Assembly (NCBI GenBank): GCA_015956445.1
Contig: WIUZ02000025.1
Location: 291,770-355,769, forward strand
Reading direction: 5' to 3'
Origin: Thelephora terrestris
Taxonomy: Eukaryota; Basidiomycota; Agaricomycetes; Thelephorales; Thelephoraceae
DNA length: 64,000 nt
Below, piece after piece: positions 21,249 through 33,274 of this stretch. Position 1 is the first letter of the stretch. Each line of letters opens with the position of its first letter. Made by a program: the position numbers and the translations under genes. The notes under the pieces are model-generated. The model was not told the DNA's origin. It saw nothing but the letters and a program-made list of their open reading frames with translations, and did no database searches.

Positions 21249-22542
21249 GGTATAATGCGTGAACATATACTGGCGGATCCTCTTATGAAAATCCCTCCTA
21301 CCTGGCCCTCTGTTGCCTCCTAAAGACTAGCAAAGATTCAGGCTACCGACAACAAGGGATGTATTAATAAGTGTCGCGTGTTGACTGCTTGCAGAAGTCA
21401 ACTGGCTTATTAATCTGACCCTTGGATTGGACTTACGAAAACCATTATGCTTTATGACTCATGGGTTACACGCAAAAGACAAGAAAGAAGATTGATTCCA
21501 GGAGCCATCATACAAGAGGATTATCTAATCAACATCCCTGCAAATCCTCTGAACGATCTCCAAGGCGTTCCTCACCAACTCCTCGTTCGCCCAATTCTGC
21601 TCCCTGATCTTGTTCGGGTCCACGTCCAACAGGTCCTCGTAATCTGGAAGCTCCATATCAGAATTCGGTTCGGAGTCTAGAACGAATTTGGCGTACAGAT
21701 CAAATTCTAAAGCTGGCCATTGATTCCAAGGAAGGGTTGTATCAGTGACCGTGATAAGAGGAGTTAACCCCCTACCACGAGGACGAGGAGTATCCCTATG
21801 GACAACTCCGACGTTCCTATAGAACTCCTCTTCTCGGATCTCGATGACCTCATCATCGATCAGAATCAATCAACCTTCGACCGGAACCACAAACCGAGCA
21901 GGTGGAGATTCAGCCTGCTCTGGAATCATTGGCTCCTCTTCTTCAACGCAAACCTCTTCGCCTTGACACCTCCTCTGGAAATCACGGACTTCTCCGGTCA
22001 ATTCCGAAACACGACGGGTAAGACAAACCTAAAAAGGAATGGGTTAGAATGATCACAAGTCTTCTACCCCAATCCCTTACCCTGTCATCATCCAATCTTT
22101 TGGTCTGAGCAATCAGACCCCGAACCAAGTCCTTCGACGTAACCATCTCCCCCTTCAACAAATCAATATCAGCAGCCTGCTTCTCAGTAGCATCATCTGT
22201 CAACATGGTCCATTCCTGGAGCTTCGAGACATCCTTCTCAACATTTTCAATCTCCTCACGACGAGAATCAATACGCTCATTTACATGAGCAATCTCGTCC
22301 ATGAGCATAGTACCAATGTTACCAGTATGATTAATCCTGGCTTCCAAGATTGAGTTATAGGTTTTGTTTGTCTCAGTAACAAACTCCACCCCACGAGATA
22401 GGAGCTCCATGGTATACACTGGGGGCAAGGGCACCTGGAATTGGTGATTACATCTTGATTACATGGTGAGTTCATGTGCACTTTTCAATAATTGTAATCA
22501 CCAATTCCAGGTTGATTATATTTCAAATGTTACCTTGACATG

Positions 22543-25500
22543 TGTCAGGGCCACTCTACCCCAACAACTACCAGTGCACTGAGCCGACTCCGCAGAGTAC
22601 TCACTAGTCCAACTAGCTTGTGAGAGAACGATCACGTCTCTATTCTTCCGGTAGGTTGTCCGAGGTCACTACAAGTCAGGTCGAAATCCTAAAGAGAAAC
22701 CCAACCTAAACCATACTTCGTTCGGTTTAACAAGCAAGGGTTTATCTCTACAGCAGGATTGATGACTCCACCAGGTGATCGACTGGACGCTCGAGGTGTT
22801 CTAATGTGAACGCTGGGGTTCTATAGTTACGAGGCGCAGTTGACGCGCAGAGCAGGAGGGAGAGCAGATGGGGGATGTCTTGGATCAAACAAGAAACTCT
22901 GACTTGTCCTTAACTGCAACTGGGCTGAGAAGGGCAGAGGATTTCCTGAGGTAACAAAACTAAGGGACTACGATACAGCCACAGTTGCTACTTATACTAA
23001 AGGAGTGGCCATGACGTCAATACCCTAATATACCCTTATCAAGTCCGAACAAAGGGAGATAAGGAGTGTGTGAACGCTAAGTAAGGGAAGCGAGCAAAGA
23101 TGACGCGTGGGAGAATAAAGGACAAAGGGCCTTACTAGCGTGTGAAGGATTGCATAAAAGATAATGAATGTCCGCATGAAACATAGGGGTAAAGATAACA
23201 CTAGTCTTAAAAGAAAAAGGGGCATGGGGTCATGAAAGTTCGTACCTGGGGATCACACCCAAGGGCTAGGTGAGAATCTTCTTGGATGCTTCCTTTGGAG
23301 AGGCCAAAGATAGAGACCATACAGCATCCCTTGTTGTCTGTAGGCGGTAACAGCATCACGGACTAGTGGCAACCTCAACGTACGTCCGAACATGAGGAGC
23401 ACAGGCCTAGACTCATGGGACATGAGGGATTACAGATTCGCCGGTGTTTCACGCTAACGGCTACTTCCACATTCGCTTGGCTAACCAAAAGAAGTCAAAG
23501 GCACTCCTTCCAATTAACGGCGATTCCTTCCTCCGGTTAGGAGACTGTGATGTGACTGTCCACGTGTGTGATCAGGGTCCAGGGTTGATCGTAATCATAA
23601 AGTCATGAGGGGTCGTAAAAGGGGTTCGTGATGTCATAAAGGGGTCATCAGGGTCTTGAGACCTATTTTTAGTGCGCGTGCGTTCTAGGCATTCCGGAAC
23701 GAAGTTCTTCCAAGGCCGTCCCACGGGCCGAGGTGTCAGCTTGATGTAGTAAGCCAACGATTATGGTACAGTGGCGGAAGTTGATGTGACCCGGACCAAT
23801 GAGGTTCGTCGAGGTAGGTCACGTGAAGGATCACCGATCTAGGCTATAAGAAGGACGTCTTCTTGGAGCCATCCTTGATCAGCAACACCAGAAACTTCCC
23901 CATCATTTTACCAAAATGTCTTTCCCCAACAACCATACCTACAAAGTCGCCAATGGCATCTCCACCATCTCCCGCATCGACCGCCGTGCCGCCAACCGTA
24001 AGACCTATGCCAGTGAGGCGGGGACTCCCTATACCACTGATGACCAGGTATGGGGGAGGCCTAGAGCTTCGTGTGCTTGCACTAACGCCTTCCTCTAGGT
24101 AGAGGTCCGTTCTTTAGGCATTGATGTCAAACTAACGGCTTCTAGATCTTGGAGGTCGTCCAGAAGGTGGATGCCGAACGTCTCAGGGAGACGATTCCTC
24201 ATTTGATGGGGTTGACCTGGGACGATGAGCTCTGGGTCCGGTCCATGATCGCCGAGAAGGTGATCTTCCAGATGAGGGGTAGGTTCGGGGAGCTGGAGCA
24301 TCCAATCAAGAAGGAGCTCTGGTACACCCTGCAGAGGGGGATCTACGATCAGGACCTATTGGAGCACGGGGCAACCGTTCCTCGGGCCGTCCGTCATGCT
24401 ACTGCCGCCACCTCATTATTGTGGTCGCTCGTTCGGGAGGGGGAGAGCCGGGTAGGTTCTCCGTTTGAATATTTGAGTATGACTCTCAACTAATCAAACT
24501 GCCTAGGTCGAACGTTTGGAGCGCGAGGTGAAGGAGGCGAAGGCAGACGTCCTTCGTCTGTCGGCGGAGGGTCTTCTGATGAAGGAGACTCTGGCCGCCT
24601 TCCAGCAGGGGACGAATGAGGCGTTGGAGGCGATGGTCGCTAACCATCAAGAGTTGGTTGCCGGGTTGAAGGTCAGGGACAACAACATTAAGGGGGCGCT
24701 GGCCAGGAGGGATGAAAAGGTTCTTTCAGCCTTTGCAAGTTTATGCAATGACTGAGAGACTTCTTCTAGACCGAACAGCTTGAAGACATGGTGGCCGTGT
24801 TGACCGCGCAGGTGGCGTCCTTACAGGACAAGACCTGCAACTGCAAAGAGGGTCCGGTGTTGGTTGGTGAGGGGACAGCCGATGTTCCGTTCGAGCTGGA
24901 GTACGCCAACGAGGTGGTACTCCCATCGCCTAACCCGTCGTCCTACGCGACACCTCCGATTGAGAACGCGATTCCCGTCCCAACTCCGGCTCCGGCTTCC
25001 ACGTTGGCCAAGTCCGACAAGGAAAACTGTCAGCGCTGCCCATTGCAGCCGATCAGTCAGCTGGTCAAGATCGAGGATGAGGTCATGGAAGTTGACCGGG
25101 CCGAAGATGTTCCGAGGGCCATTGAGGTACGTCCGGTGACAACAGGGCAGCGTTGTAAACGCTCTCGACGCCGTGTTGCTCATCGCATGGCTCCATCGGC
25201 TAATCCTTATCCGCGTCCAGTTGAGTCGGATGGTGACCAGTCTGGTCGAGATGAGGGACGATCCTTCCGCTACCGGGTCAACCGTCCCTACCGACAGGTC
25301 GAGTCGGAGATCCAGCTTCGCCACCAGCTTCGACTCGCAAGACAGGATCCCACCCAGGGGTCTGACGAGGGAGACGGAGGGTCTCTCATCGACTACGTCG
25401 ATAGTGCTGCCGAGCAGTCACCCGGTAATGGAGATGTGGGACCAGGTGTTCAGCAGTTCGGTGACATCTGGGAGGCTGATCGGTCCGCTCAAAGGCATCT

Positions 25501-25840
25501 CTTCCTATCGGCTTGAACTAGTTGTTCAGCTGAGTGCCGAAGATGGTGACGCCATGTTCGGGGAGGTCCTTGCGAGGAGGGGCCAGCACTACGATCTCTG
25601 GGATGGACAGTTGATGACCTTTAGGCCTGCCGTAGATAGAGTTGACTTTTGAGGGACTTGGATAGCACCGTATATAGCCATGTTGTTACGATTCGCTGGG
25701 AATGGTACGCGCGTTTGTGTGTTTTGAATGATTGGTGTGAAGGATAAGGAGTGTGAAGCATTCAAAACATAAGGAGGGGTAAGAAGAATTCGAAGAAAGA
25801 GTGTGTTATAAAAAGTTTTAAAAATACCATGTTCCTGACA
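22543..25840 (-). mobile_element. LTR-like element carrying a spliced gene (3298 bp), TSD ACATG
   Basis: It starts TGTCAGGGCC and ends GTTCCTGACA, with the perfect 5-bp duplication ACATG (22538-22542 and 25841-25845) inside the MITE. The ends resemble those of the 6647-8953 family (TGTCAGGG...GTTCGTGACA). Read on the minus strand it has a TATA-like box near 23000 (TAGTATAAGTAG) and a roughly 450-base leader to the terminus, as in U3-R-U5. The spliced gene at 23916-25516 then lies antisense in the U3. There is no reverse transcriptase, integrase or second LTR. Confidence 0.78.
23916..25516 (+). CDS. Spliced coiled-coil/disordered protein inside an LTR-like element
   Basis: Exons about 23916-24047, 24146-24451, 24507-24719 and 24770-25516, with GT-AG introns that keep the frame. 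The N-terminus is short and basic. Exon 2 gives a compact helical domain (WDDELWVRSMIAEKVIFQMRGR). Exon 3 and the start of exon 4 form a coiled coil (VERLEREVKEAKADVLRLSA). The rest is acidic and proline-rich, then Arg-rich, and looks disordered. A TATA-like GCTATAAGAAGG is near 23840. The protein is intact and not recognised. Its location within TG...CA ends and a 5-bp duplication makes it an element gene and not a host gene. Boundaries of intron 1 are least certain. Confidence 0.6.
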
Positions 25841-26850
25841 ACATGTAATCCAACCAATGTCCACCAACTCCATTTGAAATGTTCTCAGCAAATGTTTCTG
25901 GGATGTTTTTGACATGTTGGCAAAAATGACATTGCAATGTAATCAAAATTTTCTCAATCGTCTGAGATGTAATCCAAATGCACTCAAAAACATGAGATGT
26001 TTTCACAATTTACCCACTGGGCACATTCAGGAAAAATTGCTTGGGAAAATTTTGAGTAAATTTCAAATGAAGTTGGTGGGCACAGTTGAATTACATGTCA
26101 ATGTAACATTTGAAATGTAATCAACCTGGAATCGGTGATTACAATTATTGAAAAGTGCACATGAACTCACCATGTAATCAAGATGTAATCACCGGTTCCA
26201 GGTGCCCTTGTCCCCAGTGATAAGTGTTAGTCTCAACGCGTGCCAACTTGCGACGAGACACTCTCTGGGACGCCTGAATAAAATCCCTAAATTCTAAAAA
26301 GGAGTTAGTTCAAATCTACAAACAAGATTTGAACACGCCCCTACCTAAGTTGGTAAACCCTTCAGTAGGGTCAGTGGTGGCAGAGCGATCCATAACCTCT
26401 CCCAAAGTGGGATAAGGGCAGGACCGATCACGATGAGTATGAGTAAAACAGTCGATGTTGAAGTTGCTCTCCTGGACAGGAGAGTAAGAGGAAGAGCAGC
26501 GGGTGGGAACACGAGTTTGAGCACGAGGCATGTTGGTTGTGTGTGTAATAAAGGATGGTTTGTTGGAAGACCTAGTCATCCAACCCCCTTTGGTTATATA
26601 CCAAATGCCACGCCCCTTCCACAACTCAGGAGCTAAGTCATCTTTTCTATTGTTTGCTGCACATGACCCACATGACATCATATGCCCCTATCCTTAGTCA
26701 TATGCTCCCCTTTTGCTATTGGCTGTTACTCAGCTAACCCACATTCACTTCCGCTGTCTTTGTCATGCTCTCAAATTGCTATTTGCTATTATTGTTTTGC
26801 ATGAGTCATCATGACTCATTTGTATTACTAAGAGTCTTAGTCATTTTGCG

Positions 26851-27209
26851 CACAGACCAGGCTGTGCTGCGCACGGACCTTGTATGACTCTGTTTGTATA
26901 TCAATGTAGTCACTAGTCACAAGTCACATCACAAATCTAGGTAGTATATATACCCAAGGTAGTTTAGCTTGTACTTCCCTAGATTTGTTATCATCAGACT
27001 CTCCGTGACCTCTACTGCTGTGTGCTAAGAGCAAGAGTGCCTGAAGACCCCTAGTCTCCATCTTTCTCCATCTCTTTATCTAGTCTGTGAAGAGACTTCC
27101 AATATCCCTGGGTTTGCATAAAGGCTATAACTGTGTGTTTGACCCTTTATTGTGATATGTTTGGATACCAAGAGTGGTATTGAACTGTAGAGGTCGCATC
27201 GGCCTGACA
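26851..27209 (+). mobile_element. Dispersed repeat of about 350 bp, probable solo LTR, copy 2
   Basis: It matches 18031-18382. The start lies near TGCGCACAGACC, the TATATATACCC box is near 26945 and the end is GGCCTGACA. It interrupts the tail of an older LTR-like element. Confidence 0.55.
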
Positions 27210-27393
27210 CCAGTTCTATACATAACTAGTCTTGTTGTTATGATAGTGCCTTGGAATTGATTGCGTGTTTCGTTGTTTGAGTGATGGTGGGATGAAGGAA
27301 AGGAATGTGAAGTGTTCAAACAATAAGAGAAGGTAAGAAAATGTCAAAGAAAGAGTGTTGTTATAAAAAGTTGAGAAATACCATGTTTCTGAC
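27210..27393 (+). mobile_element. Terminal fragment of an LTR-like element
   Basis: It is similar to the last about 170 bases of 22543-25840 (GAAGGA..AGGA..GTGAAG, then TTATAAAAAGTT and ACCATGTTyCTGACA). It ends at a TGACA-type terminus at about 27393. The rest of that element is displaced by the repeat at 26851-27209 and perhaps includes the split gene to the left. Confidence 0.6.
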
Positions 27394-30150
27394 AAAGAGA
27401 TGATTTGACCCAAAACATAAAATTTGCGATGGAAATAAATGTTCTTGCTGTAATTGTGTTGGCAGAACCAGGAGAGATATTGAGTGACCTTCCGTACTAA
27501 GAGGAGGACAAAGAGAAGGGGTAGGCAGAAGAATTATTGTAGGAAACATCAATCGCATACGTACACACAACAGTCAACAAGCGACAGGACAATGTTTCTT
27601 TGCCGAGCACGGCAGACACCTCACCCACAAGCACCATGATAATAGATCCAGAACTACACTCCAACCCCCAAACATATTCTGTGCAAAGAAGGTGGCTTAA
27701 TCACAGTCATACTGCAGCAACGGTCAAACACCGAACGACCTCTGCTTCACAAGGGAGGCAAGTATTCAACGGGTGGGAAAGCCGGAGGATCCCGAGGGCG
27801 GTCGTGGGCCATGCCGCTCTTCAGCGCTAATGATTATTAATCACATGTGTGAGTACCCTCGGGTCACTTGGTACTGAACAGGGTACTCATCATCCCGAGA
27901 AAAAACCCCGCCCTTCAGTAAGGTGCCCTGAAATTCATGTGCCCATTTTTTCAATAAGTAACACAGGCATATGGCAGTCACTTGCCGCGAGTGGCGCCAG
28001 TTCCCACAGTGCACCTTATTGCTCGGTGGTCAACATCTTCCATTTCCCGATCGAGTTCCTGGCGAAACTTTGCTCCAAACCACCTTCTCTGCACACCGCC
28101 CTGGGCAAACTTGCCGGCTTGAAGCCCCAGCGACGCATTCTCTCACCGACGCAGTCCGAAATTCACCTCTGCCAAAAGGGGACGACTTCGAACGCCACAA
28201 ACTCGTGCACTGAATGCTTAATTGCTTTGGGCGCATTGGTTGCAACATTACTGCGGGTGGGTCTGGACGCAGATTTCGGACCTACGTAATCATCTTGTAG
28301 ACTGTTCTCGCGCGAGCACATTTGATGGAAACGGGAGATTGGGTGCTCCCTTTCCCGACATTTCAAAGTCATATATGCAGTGCGCATTCACGGATCACGA
28401 TTCACGAAAGCAGCTCAAACGGCTCGTGTTTATCTCATTCTGAAGGAGCTCCGCCTTTCGGTGATCAGAACTCCCATACAGTATCCATAGATGGGGGGGG
28501 GGGGGGGGGGGGGGGGCGAATCGGACTTGGCACAGGTTCTTGGTCACCTCGGAAAGCCCCAAGGAAAAACCGATCACCCAAAAGCTGGAGCGGTGATCGA
28601 TTGATCGCTTGGCTCGGGGCCATGCAACCTCCGTCGAAAATTCGAAGCTTTCAACTCGCTCAAGTGAGTACAGATGTACTCTGTGCATCCCCTACTTACC
28701 TCTCAGATTTCATCCCCTCGTTCCTCGGCTTTCCCGAGCCCTTTAGATTCAGTCCCTTGCTCGCCCCTGGCCCGGTTCTCCCTCTAGAGCCGCACATCTA
28801 AAGCCCAGGCTCTTGCGACCTCCAGTATCGGAAGGAAAGTCACGGAAAGCGCCGCACGGCTGATATAAGTCATTGAGTACTATACCCGAATACAAATTTC
28901 CATGGTACCCACCCGATGCATGCGAACATGCACTCCCACTTTGGCAACGCTCCGCCCTTAACATACAACGCTAGAACCTGGAGGACGGGTCACATAGGCA
29001 ACGTCAGGTACAGGATGCGCAACCGTGATCCGTCCTCTTAGGCGCGCTGCATGTATGTTTGTTGCTATGTAGTACTGAGTGTGTGTGATCACCAATTGAA
29101 GCGATGAACGGATGGATGTGTATATCAAGTCCGGAGTGCCCGGTTCGCTTACCTATTTAACCTGGGAGATGGGGGGTGGGGCTGAAATATCGGACCCTCT
29201 CAACGCAACGCGATCGAACGTTAATTAACCCTCCTCTATGTACGACTAGCTTACTTTCACACCCAGTAGTTTTAGATGACAGATTAGTGTACAAATTTAT
29301 AAAAAGTAAAACAGGAAACACTCCAGGTTCTTCCGCTTACAACGTTACAGGCCAAAAGAGGGTGAGAAACCAAGCCAGAAAGGCGATGACGCAGGAAGAA
29401 GGAAATGAAAGACGATGCCTAGGGAAGTCCGTTGACCCTGAGATGCAACAAGAACGAAAAGCGACCACACCTTTTCTACTCTCCCACATCACCAGGAATC
29501 AGGGGAAAAGGAACGGAACCGTTGGCAAGCAGAGAGCGGAAGGTCTTCAACGATTTGGGTAGCGATGAGAGCAGAGACCGGTAATAGACAACGAGAGAAA
29601 GAAGAGTTGATAGAGAGGTGCGATGCGGATATGCAGGGAAAGATCTATGACAACAACCCAGGTGGTATGGAGGTACGATACAGTAGGGAATGAATGTGTT
29701 TAATTGTGTTGCGGGAAGTGGGGCTGATGGTGGGGATGCGGATCAGGTTCGATAGAACTGAAAATTCCCGACGCAGTCGACACGATACGTGACCGGGTGC
29801 GCATTTGCGACGCGCGACCACGTGGAGTAGGCTTCTGGAAGGAGCGCGTGGGACAGAGTGTCAAATGCGTTCAAGGCAGGTATGGTCGGATGGAATTATT
29901 AGGGGGAAGGCGGTGGGTGGCCACGGAGGGGATGAGGTAAGGCAACGTGTGGTGCATTGGGCGGGGGGTGATCCAGCCGAGATAGGAATAGAAACAGACA
30001 AGAGGATGACGAGACTCATTGAATGTTCGAAAGAAACTCTAACAGATTCTTGAACGTTGGCGCCATGAGTGGGTCATCTCGAGTCTTCTAGAAACAGTGA
30101 GCTGGCGGATTTCTCGAGGTACCTCTTGGCGGCTGCCCGAGAACACACCG
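27394..30150. other. Unannotated stretch with a long poly-G run
   Basis: Several open frames of 60-160 codons (for example 27849-28289 and 29176-29562 on plus) lack recognisable domains and clear splice structure. A run of more than 20 G lies at about 28492-28517. Codon-like GC content rises compared with the region to the left, so exons of an unrecognised gene are possible. Confidence 0.35.
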
Positions 30151-30156
30151 TAAATA

Positions 30157-31910
30157 TCAGGACCGGGCATAGCATTCAAGAAAGCTGTCAATTGAAGGCC
30201 TACTGACAGTATCCTCCCGGATCCGAACCTCCTTGTGAACGCCGACCTGGAGCGGACAGGGATAGCCCAATTGGCTGGAAGGGGAGTCTGCCAACATTTC
30301 CAACTAGAGAAAAGGGTTAGGTAGATATCAGTCCTGAGAAGGGCGGAAGACGGGGGATAGGAAAAGTACGAACCTTGCCCGCTTCCCCAAAGACATCGTC
30401 GGGCGATGTGGACTGAGGCGGAGGAATAGTGCCGGTATCGACCATGAGAAACGTAGGAACGGTCTCGTGAGCGTTGTCTGTTCCCCGCCCTCTGAGTACC
30501 AGCCTCGTATTAAGGGTTGCTAGGAATGAGTTGGCATACACTAGAGCGAAGGCGATGTTAGTTGTGGTACCCCAAGGTCTTCCCGTCACTCACGTTTACT
30601 CAGTACGAAGAATAAGGAAATGAAAATAAAGTTGTTCGGCATTGTTCCGTAGGTAACGAGACACGCGATGCTGAAGGCACTAGTCAACAACCCTGTGTTG
30701 ATCTGGAAGCATTTGGCTGATGTCAGGCAAGCGTGGGTTCAGGGGAAGGTACGGAAGCTTACGGCATAGGCTATCAACATGTTCACTAGCGTGTCAGAGT
30801 TTTTGTAACCCGTCTTAAGTCCCCTGAGGTACCAGGAAATGGCCGTGGCGGTCAAAACATCGGTCAATACTCCCAAACCGAGGGACACAATGGCAACCGT
30901 CTATAGAACACTGGCTTTTAGATTTTCTCCTTGGAGACCGGGTGAGAGAAAACGTACGAATATGTTATCAAGGTCTGTCAACGCTCGTAACATCAATCCA
31001 CCGATAGTGAACCCTAAGAGTGGCTTGAGTGACACCTTGCCAAAGGGCAGACTGGAAACCACTTACGGACAGAAAAACCTGACCAGCAAAATCGATCGCG
31101 TGGTCAGCAGTTGGGTCGGATATGTGAGCATGAGTTTCCATACCCAGTTGGACGAGCGTGGAGAGAATGATGACACCAGTGATCCAGACGTTCTGACCGC
31201 TGACTGGAGGGGGTTAGAGGGCGGTAGACGTGCGGCAGGATACAACTTACACCTCCAGACACGCATGGCGAAACACCTACGAGATACAGTCAGATGAGCG
31301 CCTGGTCGAGGTGGGCCAAGTCGCAGACTCACACTTTAACGATTGTGCCGACGGCCGCACTGAGAACGACCTGAACAGCCAATGTCCTTAAAGCGCCAAT
31401 TGGATCAGCCACCAGTCTAGTAGGATTCTCATGAAGGCAACACAACCGACCATATGATGGGTTCCGTAGCGATTTCCAGTGACCTTCCCCAGTCCTCGAT
31501 CACATAATGGTAAAAGAAATGACATGCACAGGAAGAATGAGCGGCCTCCAGCAGCCTATAAAATAGTTGAGTCTTGAGATTTGGGAGCGAAACGGAAGGG
31601 TTGCCCAGTACGAACCATAGCACTCCCACCTAGCAGGACGGGACAAGGGTCGATGTGAGCAAGATTCTTCCGCCCGTTGATCGGGTACGCACCAATATCT
31701 TGTAAAATCGTCGATCCGAAGGGTACCGCTCATAGTAGCTGTAGCACTGCATCGAGAAGATGCCGAAAATGCTATATAATAGCGCGATCCGTCAGCATAC
31801 AGCCAGAGTCCACTGTCGATGACAGAGAGGGAATTCGACGCATACAATGAGGAAGCGGTGACGCCAACGAAGGCAGCCCCAAACGTGTTGTCGATGGTGG
31901 TTTCAACCAT
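30157..31910 (-). CDS. DUF6534-type multi-pass membrane protein
   Basis: The gene starts at the ATG at 31910 and has about ten short GT-AG introns. The exon sequence gives the familiar agaricomycete pattern: NTFGAAFVGV..SSFIFGIFSMQCYSYYERYP, then VLWLLEAAHSSCACHFFYHYVI, VQVVLSAAVGTIVK, FRHACLEV, GLGVLTDVLTATAISWYLR, and the conserved end YANSFLATLNTRLVLRGRG followed by a short cytoplasmic tail to the stop at 30157. About seven hydrophobic segments suggest a seven-helix membrane protein. The family is expanded in mushrooms and its role is not established. No frame-breaking change was noticed across the exons I could join. Confidence 0.75.
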
Positions 31911-33270
31911 GCTGTGGGGGAGAAAAGAAGACGAGAAAGGACCACTTTTGAAGTTGCTGAGGAACGAGGAAAGAGGGACCGCCTAGAACGATCCTCCGCT
32001 TTGGTGCAGCCCCTCGATTTCGTCAGCGGGCGTCGGAAAAAGAAGTAAGGGAGGGAGAGAGAGGGTTCGACGTGGTTTGTGATATAAGTGCAAGGATTTT
32101 TTTCCCTGGGGCCGCCATCGTTGCAATGTGGCAGTCGAGTTCGTTTCTCACCCGAAGAACTGTTCCTGTTCACTTACTGAGTGCCGGGAGCGCTGATCGA
32201 TCGTCGGCACCCCACATGGTCAATTCGGTACCTTTGCTCTCGCACCGTCGGCATGCCACCATCCCGGCCGAATTGGAGCGCGGAGTCATGATGCAAGCTT
32301 CGAATTGGTATGGGGTGTCTTGTGATCATCTTGAGACCTTGACCGCCACCCCTGCGGTCAGAATACAGATGTTGCACAATCCGACAACGAATCGTCTGAG
32401 CGATAACCAATGCGAATTCAAGGCCAGGGAACACCCTGGCGGTAGTCGCAAGTGAAGACGCGCTCCACTCCTTTCGGGTCACTTGGTATGTAAGGAGCTC
32501 CCACAACGATTGATACGAGTTCCACACGGTCGGTTTCATCATCCGCAGTATTCTTGATTTGTTTAACAGAAGATGACCTCAGTGTCCTCTCGTGCGCCGG
32601 CTGGGGCCAGCTTACCCAACGCTGTTTGTTGGAGCCAAAAAATGCCTAAACTTTGATTCTCCCTGAAAAAGGTGCGAAATGTGGGTGTTCAGGGCCCATC
32701 TCGTCAAGATGGAGGAGGTTATCAGCTGAGTGGATAATGGGCACGGCAATCAGGCTGATAACCCAGATATTCAAAACTCTTTCAACGGATCCGTGACCCC
32801 TAAGCCAAGTGAATGGAGCGGAGCTGACATCTAATGAACGAACAGAAGACATTCGTGTCATTCGACTCCGGCCGCGGACTTGACGGGCGATGCTTTATCC
32901 CCAACCCTCTATGCAATGTCGACTCTGATATTGACAGGGGATGCTTAATGACTTGTTCGGGGCGTGTTCGAAGATGTCGAACGCCGAGGATACTTCAGAG
33001 GCACGAGGAGCGCGGTGTCCTCGCCGGGGGGTTGAGTAATGAGCTCTACGACATGGTGTATACGACAGAACCCTCCCCCACCAAGACCTAACCTTACAAC
33101 GCTACACCACAGAATCATATCTCATGTGGGATGCGTCGGTGGATGTTGGGGTTAGAACAAGCAACCTCCATCTGGGCTCGGTGCCGTTACTCGAAATCGA
33201 TTGTGCGAACTCCTTATCGCCATGGACACCGACGGTAAAACCGTGAATGTCATCTTAAAGTGCTGCGCCT
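31911..33270. other. No recognised gene
   Basis: Short open frames on both strands, the longest about 130 codons on minus overlapping the DUF6534 start region. None has domain motifs or a consistent exon chain. Confidence 0.4.
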
Positions 33271-33274
33271 CTTT

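Larger units (their letters stand above)
22417..26219. mobile_element. CACTG MITE split by an LTR-like element, TSD ATA
   Basis: The left end CACTGGGGGCAAGGGC (22417) and the right end GTCCCCAGTG (26219) are inverted copies, flanked by ATA on both sides (22414-22416 and 26220-26222). Left-arm sequence is 22417-22542 and the right part is 25841-26219. The interval holds the LTR-like insertion. The intact MITE would be about 0.5 kb. Confidence 0.85.
21525..26531 (-). pseudogene. Spliced coiled-coil protein gene split by a nested MITE
   Basis: The first exon starts at the ATG at 26531 and is followed by an intron near 26290-26340 and a short exon to 26223. The coding sequence stops at the MITE and resumes at 22413 after removal of 22417-26219 and one ATA duplication, in frame (ETNTYTMELLSRGVEF). 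The next part is a long coiled coil (about 22430-22090), then an intron near 22032-22085, an acidic segment with one in-frame TGA near 21880, and an acidic tail ending at 21525. A TATA-like TATATAACC lies near 26600. The protein is hydrophilic with no family I know. The decayed tail at 27210-27393 shares its end with the LTR-like element at 22543, so this gene may itself belong to an older LTR-like element. Confidence 0.6.

Noticed and set aside
23025-23225. Hydrophobic minus-strand ORF as a membrane protein
   Set aside because: It lies in the leader region of an LTR-like element and has no counterpart or start context.
27849-28289. 146-codon plus-strand ORF as a gene
   Set aside because: It overlaps other frames of similar length, has low-information composition and no domain or splice support.
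29176-29562. 128-codon plus-strand ORF
   Set aside because: Lys/Arg-rich with no recognisable domain, and purine-rich strand bias explains the lack of stops.
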